A stretch of DNA of 10,769 nucleotides. Source: Comamonadaceae bacterium (GTDB lineage Bacteria; Pseudomonadota; Gammaproteobacteria; Burkholderiales; Burkholderiaceae). The DNA is taken from assembly GCA_947505915.1 (NCBI GenBank), contig CANNNH010000038.1, positions 1-10,769 on the forward strand. Reading direction: 5' to 3'. Below, one piece after another: positions 1-7,458 of the stretch. The notes under the pieces were generated by a model. The model worked only from the letters and a program-made list of their open reading frames with translations, was not told where the DNA came from and did not search any database. A program made the translations under genes and the position numbers. Numbering within the stretch: the first letter of the stretch is position 1; each line of letters begins with the position of its first letter.

Positions 1-163
1 GCACAGTTTTTGAAAACACCGCTTCAATTTCAACCCTTTCAATAGGATCGGTCAGTTGCTCGGGCTCAATCACCCGGCTGACCAAAAAATGTTTTTGCTT
101 AGCTACGGGTTTGACCGCAGTCCACTTGGTCAGCAACAGTTTTTTGGGGTTCAAAGGGTTCAT
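1..163 (-). CDS. TIGR02450-family Trp-rich small protein (partial, C-terminus beyond window)
   Basis: The minus strand opens with ATG at 163-161 and reads 54 codons without a stop to the window edge. The protein begins MNPLNPKKLLLTKWTAVKP and continues with KQKHFLVSRV, then a charged segment ending EIEAVFSKTV. The N-terminal NPKKLLLxKWTAV block followed by KHFLV is what I recall as the hallmark of the TIGR02450 / DUF2389 tryptophan-rich family, proteins of about 70 residues with no known biochemical function. The later Trp-rich tail would lie outside the window. The start lies 12 nt after the mltB-like stop on the same strand, with a weak AAGG upstream, so the two are probably co-transcribed. 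Family call from memory of the motif; function unknown. Confidence 0.8.
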   Translation of the reverse strand, partial: MNPLNPKKLLLTKWTAVKPVAKQKHFLVSRVIEPEQLTDPIERVEIEAVFSKTV

Positions 164-175
164 GCGTGAAAGCCT

Positions 176-1441
176 TCAGGGCTTGCTTGGCATTTCTCGC
201 GCTACAGCCTGCCCCAGTTCAATCACCGCCATGGCGTAGTAGCTGCTCCAGTTGTAGCGGGTGATGACGTAAAAGTTATCGGTCCCGGCGACGAAGCTGG
301 GCGCATTGGGGCCGTTGAGCAGCTCGATCAGGGCCAGTGGTCCCTTGTGCTCTAGGGCTGCGCCTTCAAGAACCGCGCCCTTGGCGGTGAAGCTGGCCAC
401 GCTGAAGGTCGGCAGGATGTCCGGTGCCATCAGCGTGTCCATGTCCAGGCGCTCTTTGTTAAAGCTCACCGGATAGTGCGTGGGCATGCCGGTTTGCCAG
501 TTGAAGGCCTTGAAGTAGCTGGCCACCGAGCCGATGGCGTCGGCCGGGCTGTTCCACAGGTCGATCTTGTCGTCGCCATCAAAGTCCACCGCAAAGCGCA
601 CCCAGCTGGAGGGCATGAATTGCGGCAAGCCCATGGCGCCGGCGTAACTGCCCAGCGCCAGCATGGGGTCAGCGCCCAGGCGGTTTTGATGGCTCAAAAA
701 TTGTTCGAGCTCACGTTTGAAAAATTCACTGCGCTCAGCCGCACGCGGATGGCTGGCCGGAAAGTCAAAGGCCAGGGTGGTCAGCGCGTCCATCACGCGA
801 AAGCTGCCGGTGTTTTGGCCGTAGATCGTCTCTACGCCGATGATGCCGACGATGATCTCCTGCGGCACGCCGTATTCTTTTTCGGCCCGTGCCAGCGTAG
901 CGGCATGGCTTTGCCAGAACTTCACACCGGCTGCAATGCGTGCGTCGTCAATGAAGCGGCTGCGGTAGACCGCCCAGTTTTTCACAAAAGGCTGCGTGGG
1001 CGGCTGCATCAGCTTGACCACGGCCGGGCTGAAGCGGGCTTGTCCGATGGCGCGCCGCACCCAAGCAGGAGATAGATTGCGCTGCGCTGCCGTGGTGTCG
1101 GCAAACAGCATGGCTTCAGGTCGGCTGGCGTAGGCCGGTCCACTGGCTTGCATGAGGCGACTGGCTTTGCGTGCAGGTTTCTGCGCATGGGCGTTGCGGG
1201 CCTTGTGAGCAGACTTTTTGGCAGTTTTGTTGGCGCCTGGGGCTGGCTTGGTGACCACGGCAGGTGCCGGGCTCAGTGTGGGTGCCGTGGCAGTTTCTGC
1301 CGCGCCAAGGGGACTGGCAAGTGCCATCAAAAACATGCCGGTCAAAGCAGCGGCTCGCAGAGGCCGGCCAAGCGCTGGAGCAGGGGGGGTCGAAAAAGAG
1401 AGAGGCAGTTTGGTCAAAAATATCCCCGGAAATGGTCGCAT
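176..1441 (-). CDS. mltB: Lytic murein transglycosylase, MltB/Slt35-like
   Basis: Periplasmic enzyme that cleaves the MurNAc-GlcNAc glycosidic bond of peptidoglycan, leaving 1,6-anhydro-MurNAc ends. Numbering uses the ATG at 1441 (421 aa). A basic n-region and hydrophobic run (about 29-47, AAALTGMFLMALASPLGAA) form a Sec signal peptide with cleavage near residue 48. There is no lipobox Cys, so unlike E. coli MltB it is probably not a lipoprotein. A Lys/Ala-rich linker spans about 69-96, and an SLT_2-type catalytic domain fills about 115-410. The catalytic Glu is E204 in GIIGVETIYG. The AGAMGLPQFMPSSW block follows, then an EF-hand-like loop (D286, D288, D290, with D301 in ADAIGS) matching the Ca site of Slt35. 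The start is uncertain: the frame stays open to a GTG at 1522 with another ATG at 1492, and a TTG at 1417 has a GGGG upstream. None of the ATG or GTG candidates has a clear Shine-Dalgarno. Confidence 0.9.
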   Translation of the reverse strand: MRPFPGIFLTKLPLSFSTPPAPALGRPLRAAALTGMFLMALASPLGAAETATAPTLSPAPAVVTKPAPGANKTAKKSAHKARNAHAQKPARKASRLMQASGPAYASRPEAMLFADTTAAQRNLSPAWVRRAIGQARFSPAVVKLMQPPTQPFVKNWAVYRSRFIDDARIAAGVKFWQSHAATLARAEKEYGVPQEIIVGIIGVETIYGQNTGSFRVMDALTTLAFDFPASHPRAAERSEFFKRELEQFLSHQNRLGADPMLALGSYAGAMGLPQFMPSSWVRFAVDFDGDDKIDLWNSPADAIGSVASYFKAFNWQTGMPTHYPVSFNKERLDMDTLMAPDILPTFSVASFTAKGAVLEGAALEHKGPLALIELLNGPNAPSFVAGTDNFYVITRYNWSSYYAMAVIELGQAVAREMPSKP

Positions 1442-1570
1442 TGTGAGCCCGGGCAAACCAGGCAAACAAGGGCTGCAGCAGTTTGCTCGCATGCCGATTT
1501 TAGGTCGCTGGCGCTGCGCCACTCAAAGTGCGGCGTGGTAAGCTGAATTGCTAAGCGCCTGTGCCCTGTA

Positions 1571-1593
1571 CGGCGGGGGGCGCCGGTTTTTTT
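1571..1593 (+). terminator. Terminator-like hairpin in the divergent mltB/HDAC gap
   Basis: Arms CGGCG (1571-1575) and CGCCG (1581-1585) enclose a five-G loop and are followed by G and seven T (1587-1593). The shape is that of a short intrinsic terminator read on the plus strand. No plus-strand gene lies upstream of it, and it sits 25 nt before the HDAC start codon. It could be a leader attenuator for the HDAC gene, an insulator against antisense transcription, or chance in GC-rich DNA. The stem is only 5 bp. Confidence 0.3.
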
Positions 1594-1618
1594 GCATGAA
1601 CCCTGGGGTCTGATTTTT

Positions 1619-2572
1619 ATGTCTGTGACTGGTTATTTCACCCATGCCGACTGCCGTAAACACGAGATGGGGCCGGGCCACCCCGAATGTCCGGAGCGTC
1701 TCGATGCGATTGAAGACCGGCTGCTGATCACGGGCGTGTCGGATGCGCTGGATCGGCGCGAAGCCCCCGAGGCGCCGCTGGCTGACATTGAGCTGGCGCA
1801 TGGCCGCACGATGGTGGCGGCCATGCGCGGGCTGTCTGAGCAGTTGGCCGAAGAGATCAATGCCGGCGGTCCCCGCTACGCACAGCTGGACCCGGACACC
1901 GCGCTCAATGTGCACAGTTGGAGCGCCGTGTTGCGCGCTGCCGGCGCTGTACTGGCCGCCACCGACGCGGTTATGGCTGGCGAAATGGAAAACGCTTTCT
2001 GCGCGGTGCGCCCCCCCGGCCACCATGCCTGCCGCGACAAGGCCATGGGCTTTTGTTTTGTCAACAGCGTGGCAGTGGCCGCCAAGTACGCGTTGGAGCG
2101 GCACGGTCTGGAGCGCGTTGCGATTGTGGACTTTGATGTGCACCACGGCAACGGCACCGAAGACATCATTCGCGGCGACGAACGTATTTTGATGGTGAGC
2201 TTTTTTCAGCACCCTTTTTACCCGCACAGCGGCTTTGACAGTCCCGATGACAACATGGTCAACCTGCCCATGCCGGCCTACACCAAGGGGCCCGCCGTGC
2301 GCGAGAAGATTGAACAGTCCTGGATCCCCCGCCTGGAGGAATTCAAGCCGCAGATGATTTTCATCAGCGCCGGTTTTGACGCGCACCGCGAAGATGACCT
2401 CGGCCAAATGGGCCTGGTGGAGCAGGACTACGCCTGGATCACGCAGCGCATCAAAGATGTGGCCAAGCGTCACGCCAAGGGCCGCATCGTGTCTTCGCTC
2501 GAAGGCGGCTACAACCTGAGCGCACTCGGGCGCAGCGTGGAGTCGCACATACGGGTGCTGGCCGATCTTTGA
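1619..2572 (+). CDS. Class II-type histone deacetylase family protein (zinc deacylase)
   Basis: A 317-residue arginase-fold zinc hydrolase predicted to remove acetyl or other acyl groups from lysine side chains, polyamines or small amides in the cytoplasm. The motifs follow family order: HPECPERLDAIE (21-32), RPPGHHA with the catalytic His pair H135/H136, MGFCFVNSVAVAA (143-155), DFDVHHGNGT (171-180) with zinc ligands D173 and H175, AGFDAH with zinc ligand D254, and EGGYNLSAL with the transition-state Tyr Y298. All catalytic positions are present, so it should be active. The length fits bacterial HDAH-type enzymes. The HPxxPERL block favours class II over AcuC (class I-like). Acetylpolyamine amidohydrolase is the main alternative. 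I chose the ATG at 1619 because family similarity starts at TGYFTHAD; the open frame extends to a TTG at 1592 inside a T-run, which is implausible. The Shine-Dalgarno is weak. Confidence 0.92.
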   Translation: MSVTGYFTHADCRKHEMGPGHPECPERLDAIEDRLLITGVSDALDRREAPEAPLADIELAHGRTMVAAMRGLSEQLAEEINAGGPRYAQLDPDTALNVHSWSAVLRAAGAVLAATDAVMAGEMENAFCAVRPPGHHACRDKAMGFCFVNSVAVAAKYALERHGLERVAIVDFDVHHGNGTEDIIRGDERILMVSFFQHPFYPHSGFDSPDDNMVNLPMPAYTKGPAVREKIEQSWIPRLEEFKPQMIFISAGFDAHREDDLGQMGLVEQDYAWITQRIKDVAKRHAKGRIVSSLEGGYNLSALGRSVESHIRVLADL

Positions 2573-2591
2573 TGTTCACCCGTGTTTTTTT
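2549..2591 (+). terminator. Candidate intrinsic terminator after the HDAC gene
   Basis: Arms ACGGGTG (2551-2557) and CACCCGT (2577-2583) are perfectly complementary. One G-U and one A-U pair can extend them outward. After one G comes a run of seven T (2585-2591). The HDAC stop codon (2570-2572) lies in the 19-nt loop, so the hairpin forms across the end of the coding region. The long loop weakens the call, but the stem plus U-tract is the expected arrangement. The site lies 24 nt before the mscS start. Confidence 0.5.
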
Positions 2592-2614
2592 CCAATTTTT
2601 TTGAGGATTGAGGG

Positions 2615-3880
2615 ATGGCCAATATCGGCAGTCTGGATGCATGGTTCCTGGCCTTGGTGCAGCCGCCGGCTTTGGTCGAATTGGCGGCTTTGGCCGCTTG
2701 CATAGTTTTGGCTTGGATGTTGACCGCTCTGGCCCGTCAGACCGCAGGCGCTCACGACACGCGATCGATCTGGTTTGGCCACCAGGTTTTAGACGGTGTG
2801 ATGTTTCCCCTGCTGCTGCTGAGCCTGGCTTATGCGGCTCGCGCCATCTTGCTGCCCTATGGTCCCATCACAATTTTCAGGGTGGCTATTCCTGTACTGG
2901 TGGCGCTGGCCGTGATACGGCTTGGCGTCAAGGTCTTGCAAGCGGCCTTCAGCAATGCGCCTGTGGTGCGTGCACTCGAGCGCACTATCTCCTGGCTGGT
3001 CTGGCTGGCGATGGTGCTGTGGGTCAGTGGCTTGCTGCCGCTGATTTTGGAAGAGCTGGACACCATCACCTGGCATGTCGGGGGGGCCAAGCTGTCTGTG
3101 CGCACGTTGATAGAGGGTGCGCTGACCACCGGCCTGGTGCTGATTGTGGCTTTGTGGGTTTCTTCAGCGATTGAAACGCGATTGCTGCGATCGGCCACCG
3201 GCAGCGACTTGTCGCTGCGCAAAGCTTTCAGCAATGCCACCCGGGCGCTGCTGGTGTTTGTTGGATTGCTGGTGGCGCTGTCCGTGGTCGGCATTGACTT
3301 GACGGCCTTGTCGGTCTTGGGGGGCGCGGTGGGTGTGGGCATTGGCTTTGGTTTGCAAAAGCTGGCGGCCAGCTATGTCAGCGGCCTTGTCATGCTGACC
3401 GAGCGCAGCGTGCGCATTGGCGACAGCGTGCGGGTGGACGGTTTTGAAGGGCGTATCACCGACATCAGAGCGCGTTACACCGTGATCCGCGCGCTGAACG
3501 GGCGCGAGTCCATCGTGCCTAACGAAATCTTCATCAGCAACCGTATCGAAAATCTCTCACTGGCAGACAGCCATGTGTCCTTGTCAACCGTGGTGTCTGT
3601 GGCCTATGACAGCGATGCGGACCTGGTGCTGCAACTGCTGATACAGGCCGCTGCCGGCCAGCAGCGCGTGCTCAGAGAGCCTGCGCCCTCGGCCAGCCTC
3701 AGTCATTTCGGGCCGGACGGGCTGGAGTTCACCCTGAACTTCTGGATTGCCGATCCTGAAAATGGTCAGATCAACGTGCGCTCACAGGTCAACCTTGCCA
3801 TTTTGAAAGCGCTGCGTGCGCATGGTGTAGAAATTTCTGTGACCTCGCGCCCGGCGCAGCCGCATAGAATGCAAGGTTGA
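2615..3880 (+). CDS. MscS-family mechanosensitive ion channel
   Basis: A 421-residue inner-membrane protein, longer than E. coli MscS (286). It has about five hydrophobic segments (near 17-39, 60-81, 86-108, 125-147, 165-186) ahead of the conserved MscS core. In the core, one segment at 208-228 precedes the pore-lining helix (about 232-260), rich in Gly and Ala with [15 protein letters not shown]. The beta domain follows, with [26 protein letters not shown] (267-292) and [20 protein letters not shown] (296-315). The cytoplasmic alpha/beta domain ends near 410. Such channels release solutes under hypo-osmotic shock. The extra N-terminal helices mean the gating cue cannot be assumed. The ATG at 2615 has GAGG at 2603-2606, 8 nt upstream. 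It lies 42 nt after the HDAC gene, with a candidate terminator between them, and 41 nt before etfB. Confidence 0.9.
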   Translation: MANIGSLDAWFLALVQPPALVELAALAACIVLAWMLTALARQTAGAHDTRSIWFGHQVLDGVMFPLLLLSLAYAARAILLPYGPITIFRVAIPVLVALAVIRLGVKVLQAAFSNAPVVRALERTISWLVWLAMVLWVSGLLPLILEELDTITWHVGGAKLSVRTLIEGALTTGLVLIVALWVSSAIETRLLRSATGSDLSLRKAFSNATRALLVFVGLLVALSVVGIDLTALSVLGGAVGVGIGFGLQKLAASYVSGLVMLTERSVRIGDSVRVDGFEGRITDIRARYTVIRALNGRESIVPNEIFISNRIENLSLADSHVSLSTVVSVAYDSDADLVLQLLIQAAAGQQRVLREPAPSASLSHFGPDGLEFTLNFWIADPENGQINVRSQVNLAILKALRAHGVEISVTSRPAQPHRMQG

Positions 3881-3894
3881 CGTTCCCGTCAACC
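3875..3894 (+). repeat. Perfect 8-bp hairpin over the mscS stop codon
   Basis: GGTTGACG (3875-3882) and CGTCAACC (3887-3894) are perfect complements around a TTCC tetraloop. The mscS stop TGA (3878-3880) lies in the left arm. A five-T run follows at 3906-3910, 12 nt further on, just before the etfB ribosome site. This is too far for a standard terminator. The hairpin could mark an mRNA 3' end, a processing point, or a block to ribosome read-through into etfB. Confidence 0.5.
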
Positions 3895-3910
3895 CCGATC
3901 AATCATTTTT

Positions 3911-3914
3911 GGAG
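3911..3914 (+). promoter_or_regulatory. Ribosome binding site that fixes the etfB start
   Basis: GGAG lies 7 nt before the ATG at 3922. The same frame is open back to a TTG at 3877 that overlaps the mscS stop. The Shine-Dalgarno and the family N-terminus ([20 protein letters not shown]) both select 3922. Confidence 0.75.
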
Positions 3915-3921
3915 ACCTCTG

Positions 3922-4671
3922 ATGAAGGTTTTGGTACCCGTCAAACGCGTGGTGGACTACAACGTCAAGGTGCGCGTCAAGTCTGACGGCAGCGGTGTGG
4001 ACATCGCCAACGTCAAGATGAGCATGAACCCGTTTGACGAAATCGCCGTCGAGGAAGCCACCCGGCTCAAAGAAAAGGGCACGGTCACAGAAGTCATCGC
4101 CGTCAGCTGCGGCGTGACGCAATGCCAGGAAACCCTGCGCACCGCCATGGCCATAGGCGCAGACCGCGCCATTCTGGTGGATACCGCCGAAGAACTGCAG
4201 CCGCTGGCTGTGGCCAAGCTGCTCAAAGCGCTGGTTGAAAAAGAACAACCCCAACTGGTGATTCTGGGCAAGCAGGCCATTGACGATGACTGCAACCAGA
4301 CCGGCCAGATGCTCGCCGCTATGCTGGGCTGGCCGCAAGCCACTTTTGCCTCCAAGGTCGAGATCGTCGATGGCAAGGTCATCGTCAGCCGCGAAGTCGA
4401 TGGCGGCTCCGAAACTCTTTCGCTGACGCTGCCGGCCATCATCACCACCGATTTGCGATTGAACGAGCCGCGTTACGTGACGCTGCCCAACATCATGAAG
4501 GCCAAGAAAAAGCAGATGGACACCTTCAAGCCCGAAGACCTGGGCGTGGACGTCAAGCCGCGCATCAAGACGCTCAAGGTCAGCGAGCCGCCCAAGCGCA
4601 GCGCCGGTGTCAAGGTGGCCGATGTGGCCGCCCTGGTGGATAAATTGAAAAACGAAGCGAAGGTAATCTGA
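3922..4671 (+). CDS. etfB: Electron transfer flavoprotein beta subunit
   Basis: EtfB binds AMP and, with EtfA, carries electrons from acyl-CoA dehydrogenases to ETF-quinone oxidoreductase in the cytoplasm. The 249 residues match the family's usual length. Visible features are the N-terminal [16 protein letters not shown] strand and loop, [11 protein letters not shown] (36-46), the nucleotide-binding [17 protein letters not shown] (116-132), and the ETF-beta signature at about 170-195, which includes [20 protein letters not shown]. The last block contains the recognition loop that docks on dehydrogenases in characterised ETFs, including a Leu (L188) in the TLPN motif. The sequence is of the respiratory (non-bifurcating) type seen next to beta-oxidation genes, judged by neighbours and by this loop. 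It lies 2 nt before etfA, so translational coupling is likely. Confidence 0.97.
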   Translation: MKVLVPVKRVVDYNVKVRVKSDGSGVDIANVKMSMNPFDEIAVEEATRLKEKGTVTEVIAVSCGVTQCQETLRTAMAIGADRAILVDTAEELQPLAVAKLLKALVEKEQPQLVILGKQAIDDDCNQTGQMLAAMLGWPQATFASKVEIVDGKVIVSREVDGGSETLSLTLPAIITTDLRLNEPRYVTLPNIMKAKKKQMDTFKPEDLGVDVKPRIKTLKVSEPPKRSAGVKVADVAALVDKLKNEAKVI

Positions 4672-4673
4672 CC

Positions 4674-5603
4674 ATGACCTCTCTTGTCATTGCCGAACAC
4701 GACAACGCCAGCATCAAGCCGGCAACCCTCAACACCGTCACCGCGGCCGCCCAGTGCGGTGGCGAGGTGCATGTGCTGGTGGCCGGTTTGAACGCTGGCG
4801 CCGCTGCCCAGGCTGCCAGCCAGATTACCGGCGTGAGCAAAGTGATTCACGCCGACGGCGCGCATTTTGAGCACGGCCTGGCTGAAAACATGGCCGCGCA
4901 AGTGCTGGCCCTGGCGCCGGCTTATTCGCACATTCTGTTTCCGGCCACGGCCTCGGGCAAAAACATTGCGCCGCGCGTGGCCGCCACGCTGGACGTCGGT
5001 CAGATCTCGGACATCACCAAGGTCGACAGCCCTGACACCTTCGAGCGACCGATCTACGCCGGCAACGCGATTGCTACCGTGAAAAGCCTGGACGCTGTCA
5101 AAGTCATCACCGTGCGCACCACCGGCTTTGATGCCGCAGCTGCCGGCGGCTCAGCCGCCATCGAGGTGGTGAGCGGTGTGGCCGACAGCGGCATGTCCAC
5201 CTTCATGGGCAGCGAAATCGCCAAGAGCGACCGCCCCGAGCTGACGGCCGCCAAGATCATCGTCAGCGGTGGCCGTGCACTGGGCAGCGCCGAGAAATTT
5301 GACGAAGTGATGACGCCGCTGGCCGACAAGCTGGGCGCTGCACTGGGCGCCTCACGCGCTGCGGTGGACGCCGGTTACGCGCCGAACGACTGGCAAGTGG
5401 GCCAGACCGGCAAGATCGTCGCGCCGCAGCTCTACATCGCCGCCGGTATTTCGGGTGCGATCCAGCACCTGGCCGGCATGAAGGACAGCAAGGTCATCGT
5501 CGCCATCAACAAGGACGCCGAAGCGCCTATCTTCAGCGTGGCCGACTACGGCCTGGAGGCTGATTTGTTTGTCGCCGTGCCGGAACTGACGGCCGCTCTG
5601 TAA
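4674..5603 (+). CDS. etfA: Electron transfer flavoprotein alpha subunit
   Basis: EtfA holds the redox-active FAD of the ETF heterodimer. At 309 residues it has the normal bacterial length. The N-terminal half (1 to about 185) is the structural domain, beginning [11 protein letters not shown]. The C-terminal FAD domain starts at [16 protein letters not shown] (194-209). It continues with [16 protein letters not shown] (220-235), [20 protein letters not shown] (241-260), GAIQHLAGM, and [20 protein letters not shown] (278-297), the family signature region. All FAD-contacting blocks look intact. The ATG at 4674 follows the etfB stop by 2 nt, with an AAGG-type site inside the end of etfB. The acyl-CoA dehydrogenase starts 16 nt downstream. 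Confidence 0.97.
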   Translation: MTSLVIAEHDNASIKPATLNTVTAAAQCGGEVHVLVAGLNAGAAAQAASQITGVSKVIHADGAHFEHGLAENMAAQVLALAPAYSHILFPATASGKNIAPRVAATLDVGQISDITKVDSPDTFERPIYAGNAIATVKSLDAVKVITVRTTGFDAAAAGGSAAIEVVSGVADSGMSTFMGSEIAKSDRPELTAAKIIVSGGRALGSAEKFDEVMTPLADKLGAALGASRAAVDAGYAPNDWQVGQTGKIVAPQLYIAAGISGAIQHLAGMKDSKVIVAINKDAEAPIFSVADYGLEADLFVAVPELTAAL

Positions 5604-5619
5604 AACCTGGAGTGCTGCC

Positions 5620-7422
5620 ATGAGCTACAAAGCCCCTCTCAAAGACATGTTGTTCGGCATACGGCACCTGGCCGGGATTGACGAGCTGGCCCGCATACCG
5701 GCCTTTGAGGATGCGGGCTTTGAGACGGCGCAGGCGGTGCTCGAAGAGTGCGCCAAGTTCAACGAGGGCGTGCTCTCGCCGCTGAACTGGGCGGGCGATC
5801 AGAACCCTTCAAGCTGGAACCAGGGCGTGGTCACCACCACGCCGGGTTTCAAAGAGGCTTTCAAGCAGTACGCCGAAGGCGGCTGGCAGGGCTTGCAGCA
5901 CCCGCTTGATTTCGGCGGCCAGGGCTTGCCCAAGACGATTGGCGCGGCCTGCGGCGAGATGCTCAATTCGGCCAACATGAGCTTTGCGCTGTGCCCTTTG
6001 TTGACCGACGGCGCCATCGAGGCGCTGCTGACGGCCGGCTCGGACGCGCTCAAAGCCACCTACCTTGAAAAACTGGTGAGCGGCCAGTGGACCGGCACCA
6101 TGAACCTGACTGAGCCGCAAGCCGGCTCTGATTTAGCGGCCGTGCGCAGCCGCGCCGAGCCACAGCCTGACGGAACTTACAAGCTGTTCGGCACCAAGAT
6201 CTACATCACCTACGGTGAGCATGACATGGCCGAGAACATCGTGCACCTGGTGCTGGCCCGGGTGACCGGCGCGCCCGAAGGCGTCAAGGGCATCAGTTTG
6301 TTTGTGGTGCCAAAATTCATGGTGCAGGCCGATGGCTCGCCGGGCGCGCGCAACGACGTGCATTGCGTGAGTATCGAGCACAAGCTGGGCATCAAGGCCA
6401 GCCCGACCGCCGTGCTTCAGTATGGCGACCACGGTGGTGCGGTGGGTTATCTGGTGGGCCAGGAAAATCGCGGCCTCGAGTACATGTTCATCATGATGAA
6501 TTCGGCGCGTTACGCCGTCGGCATGCAAGGCATTGCGATTGCCGAGCGGGCCTACCAGAAGGCCGTGCAGTTTGCCAAAGACCGCGTGCAAAGCCGCCCG
6601 GTGGACGGCTCACTGCCCGGCAGCGGCCCCATCATTGCCCACCCCGATGTCAAGCGCATGCTCATGACCATGCGCGCCTACACCGAAGGTTGCCGCGCCA
6701 TGGCGGCTGTGGCGGCCGCGGCTTATGACGCTGCGCACCATCACCCCGACGCAGACACGCGCAAACAAAACCAGAGTTTTTATGAGTTCATGGTGCCGCT
6801 GGTCAAGGGCTACAGCACCGAGATGAGTCTGGAAGTGACCTCACTGGGCGTGCAGGTGCACGGCGGCATGGGCTTCATTGAAGAAACCGGCGCGGCGCAG
6901 TACTACCGCGATGCCAAGATTCTGACCATCTACGAGGGCACCACGGCGATTCAGGCCAACGACCTGGTGGGCCGCAAGACCTCACGCGACGGCGGCCAGA
7001 CCGCCCGTGCCATCGCCGGGCAGATCGAAGTCACCGAGTCCGAACTGCGTGCACAAGGCGGCGCGGCCGCGCTGGCCGTGGCCAAGCGTTTGCAAGCGGC
7101 GCGATTGGCTCTCTTGGACGTCATCGACTTTGTCGCCGGCAACTCCAAGGCTTCGCCCAACGCTGTGTTTGCCGGCAGCGTGCCTTACCTCATGCTGGCG
7201 GGCAACGTCGTGGCCGGCTGGCAGATGGCGCGTGCGCTGCTGGTGGCCGAGCAGGCGCTGGCCAGCGGTGACGCCGGTGACTTTGGCTCAGACTTCATGC
7301 GCGCCAAGATCACCACGGCCCGCTTTTATGCCGACCACCTGCTGACCAAAGCCCCGGGTATCCGCGACAGCATTGTCGAAGGCGCCGACAGCGTGACTGC
7401 GCTGGCAGTCGACGCGTTCTGA
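5620..7422 (+). CDS. Acyl-CoA dehydrogenase, long form with extra C-terminal domain (DmdC-like architecture)
   Basis: FAD enzyme that introduces the alpha-beta double bond into an acyl-CoA and reduces ETF, encoded just upstream. The 600 residues exceed the roughly 380-400 of short ACADs. The order is an N-terminal extension with [20 protein letters not shown] (1-20), the helical N domain (about 35-155), the middle beta domain with [15 protein letters not shown] (161-175), the C-terminal helical domain with [20 protein letters not shown] (405-424), and a further helical domain (about 460-600) of the acetyl-CoA-dehydrogenase-C-like type. The expected catalytic base is E439 in [13 protein letters not shown] (433-445). 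This layout is shared by DmdC (methylmercaptopropionyl-CoA dehydrogenase) and many unassigned beta-oxidation enzymes, so the substrate cannot be read from sequence. The ATG at 5620 has GGAG at 5609-5612. The stop is 11 nt from the convergent dnaJ stop. Confidence 0.93.
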   Translation: MSYKAPLKDMLFGIRHLAGIDELARIPAFEDAGFETAQAVLEECAKFNEGVLSPLNWAGDQNPSSWNQGVVTTTPGFKEAFKQYAEGGWQGLQHPLDFGGQGLPKTIGAACGEMLNSANMSFALCPLLTDGAIEALLTAGSDALKATYLEKLVSGQWTGTMNLTEPQAGSDLAAVRSRAEPQPDGTYKLFGTKIYITYGEHDMAENIVHLVLARVTGAPEGVKGISLFVVPKFMVQADGSPGARNDVHCVSIEHKLGIKASPTAVLQYGDHGGAVGYLVGQENRGLEYMFIMMNSARYAVGMQGIAIAERAYQKAVQFAKDRVQSRPVDGSLPGSGPIIAHPDVKRMLMTMRAYTEGCRAMAAVAAAAYDAAHHHPDADTRKQNQSFYEFMVPLVKGYSTEMSLEVTSLGVQVHGGMGFIEETGAAQYYRDAKILTIYEGTTAIQANDLVGRKTSRDGGQTARAIAGQIEVTESELRAQGGAAALAVAKRLQAARLALLDVIDFVAGNSKASPNAVFAGSVPYLMLAGNVVAGWQMARALLVAEQALASGDAGDFGSDFMRAKITTARFYADHLLTKAPGIRDSIVEGADSVTALAVDAF

Positions 7423-7425
7423 GGC

Positions 7426-7458
7426 CGCCCTGATCAGGCGCTGAAGAAATTCTTCAGC
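7426..7458. terminator. Paired inverted repeats at the convergent acd/dnaJ junction
   Basis: Two hairpins share base 7440. The first pairs CGCC (7426-7429) with GGCG (7437-7440) around CTGATCA and holds the dnaJ stop. The second is a perfect 19-nt palindrome at 7440-7458, GCTGAAGAA-A-TTCTTCAGC, lying in the last codons of dnaJ. Only 11 bp separate the two stop codons, so if either transcript ends by structure, it is here. Neither hairpin is followed by a good U-tract, so rho-assisted termination or mutual 3'-end stabilisation is as likely as intrinsic termination. Confidence 0.4.

Noticed and set aside
1592..1618. TTG start for the HDAC gene at 1592, adding nine residues
   Set aside because: The codon lies inside the T-run after a hairpin with no ribosome site, and the added residues (MHEPWGLIF) precede the family N-terminus that begins at TGYFTHAD.
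1523..2548. 341-codon minus-strand frame opposite the HDAC gene
   Set aside because: The sense strand carries all HDAC catalytic motifs. The antisense product has no recognisable fold, and the frame would run straight into the mltB-like reading frame only by chance.
3877..3921. Upstream start for etfB overlapping mscS
   Set aside because: The codon is TTG inside the mscS stop hairpin. GGAG at 3911-3914 and the conserved [10 protein letters not shown] start support 3922.
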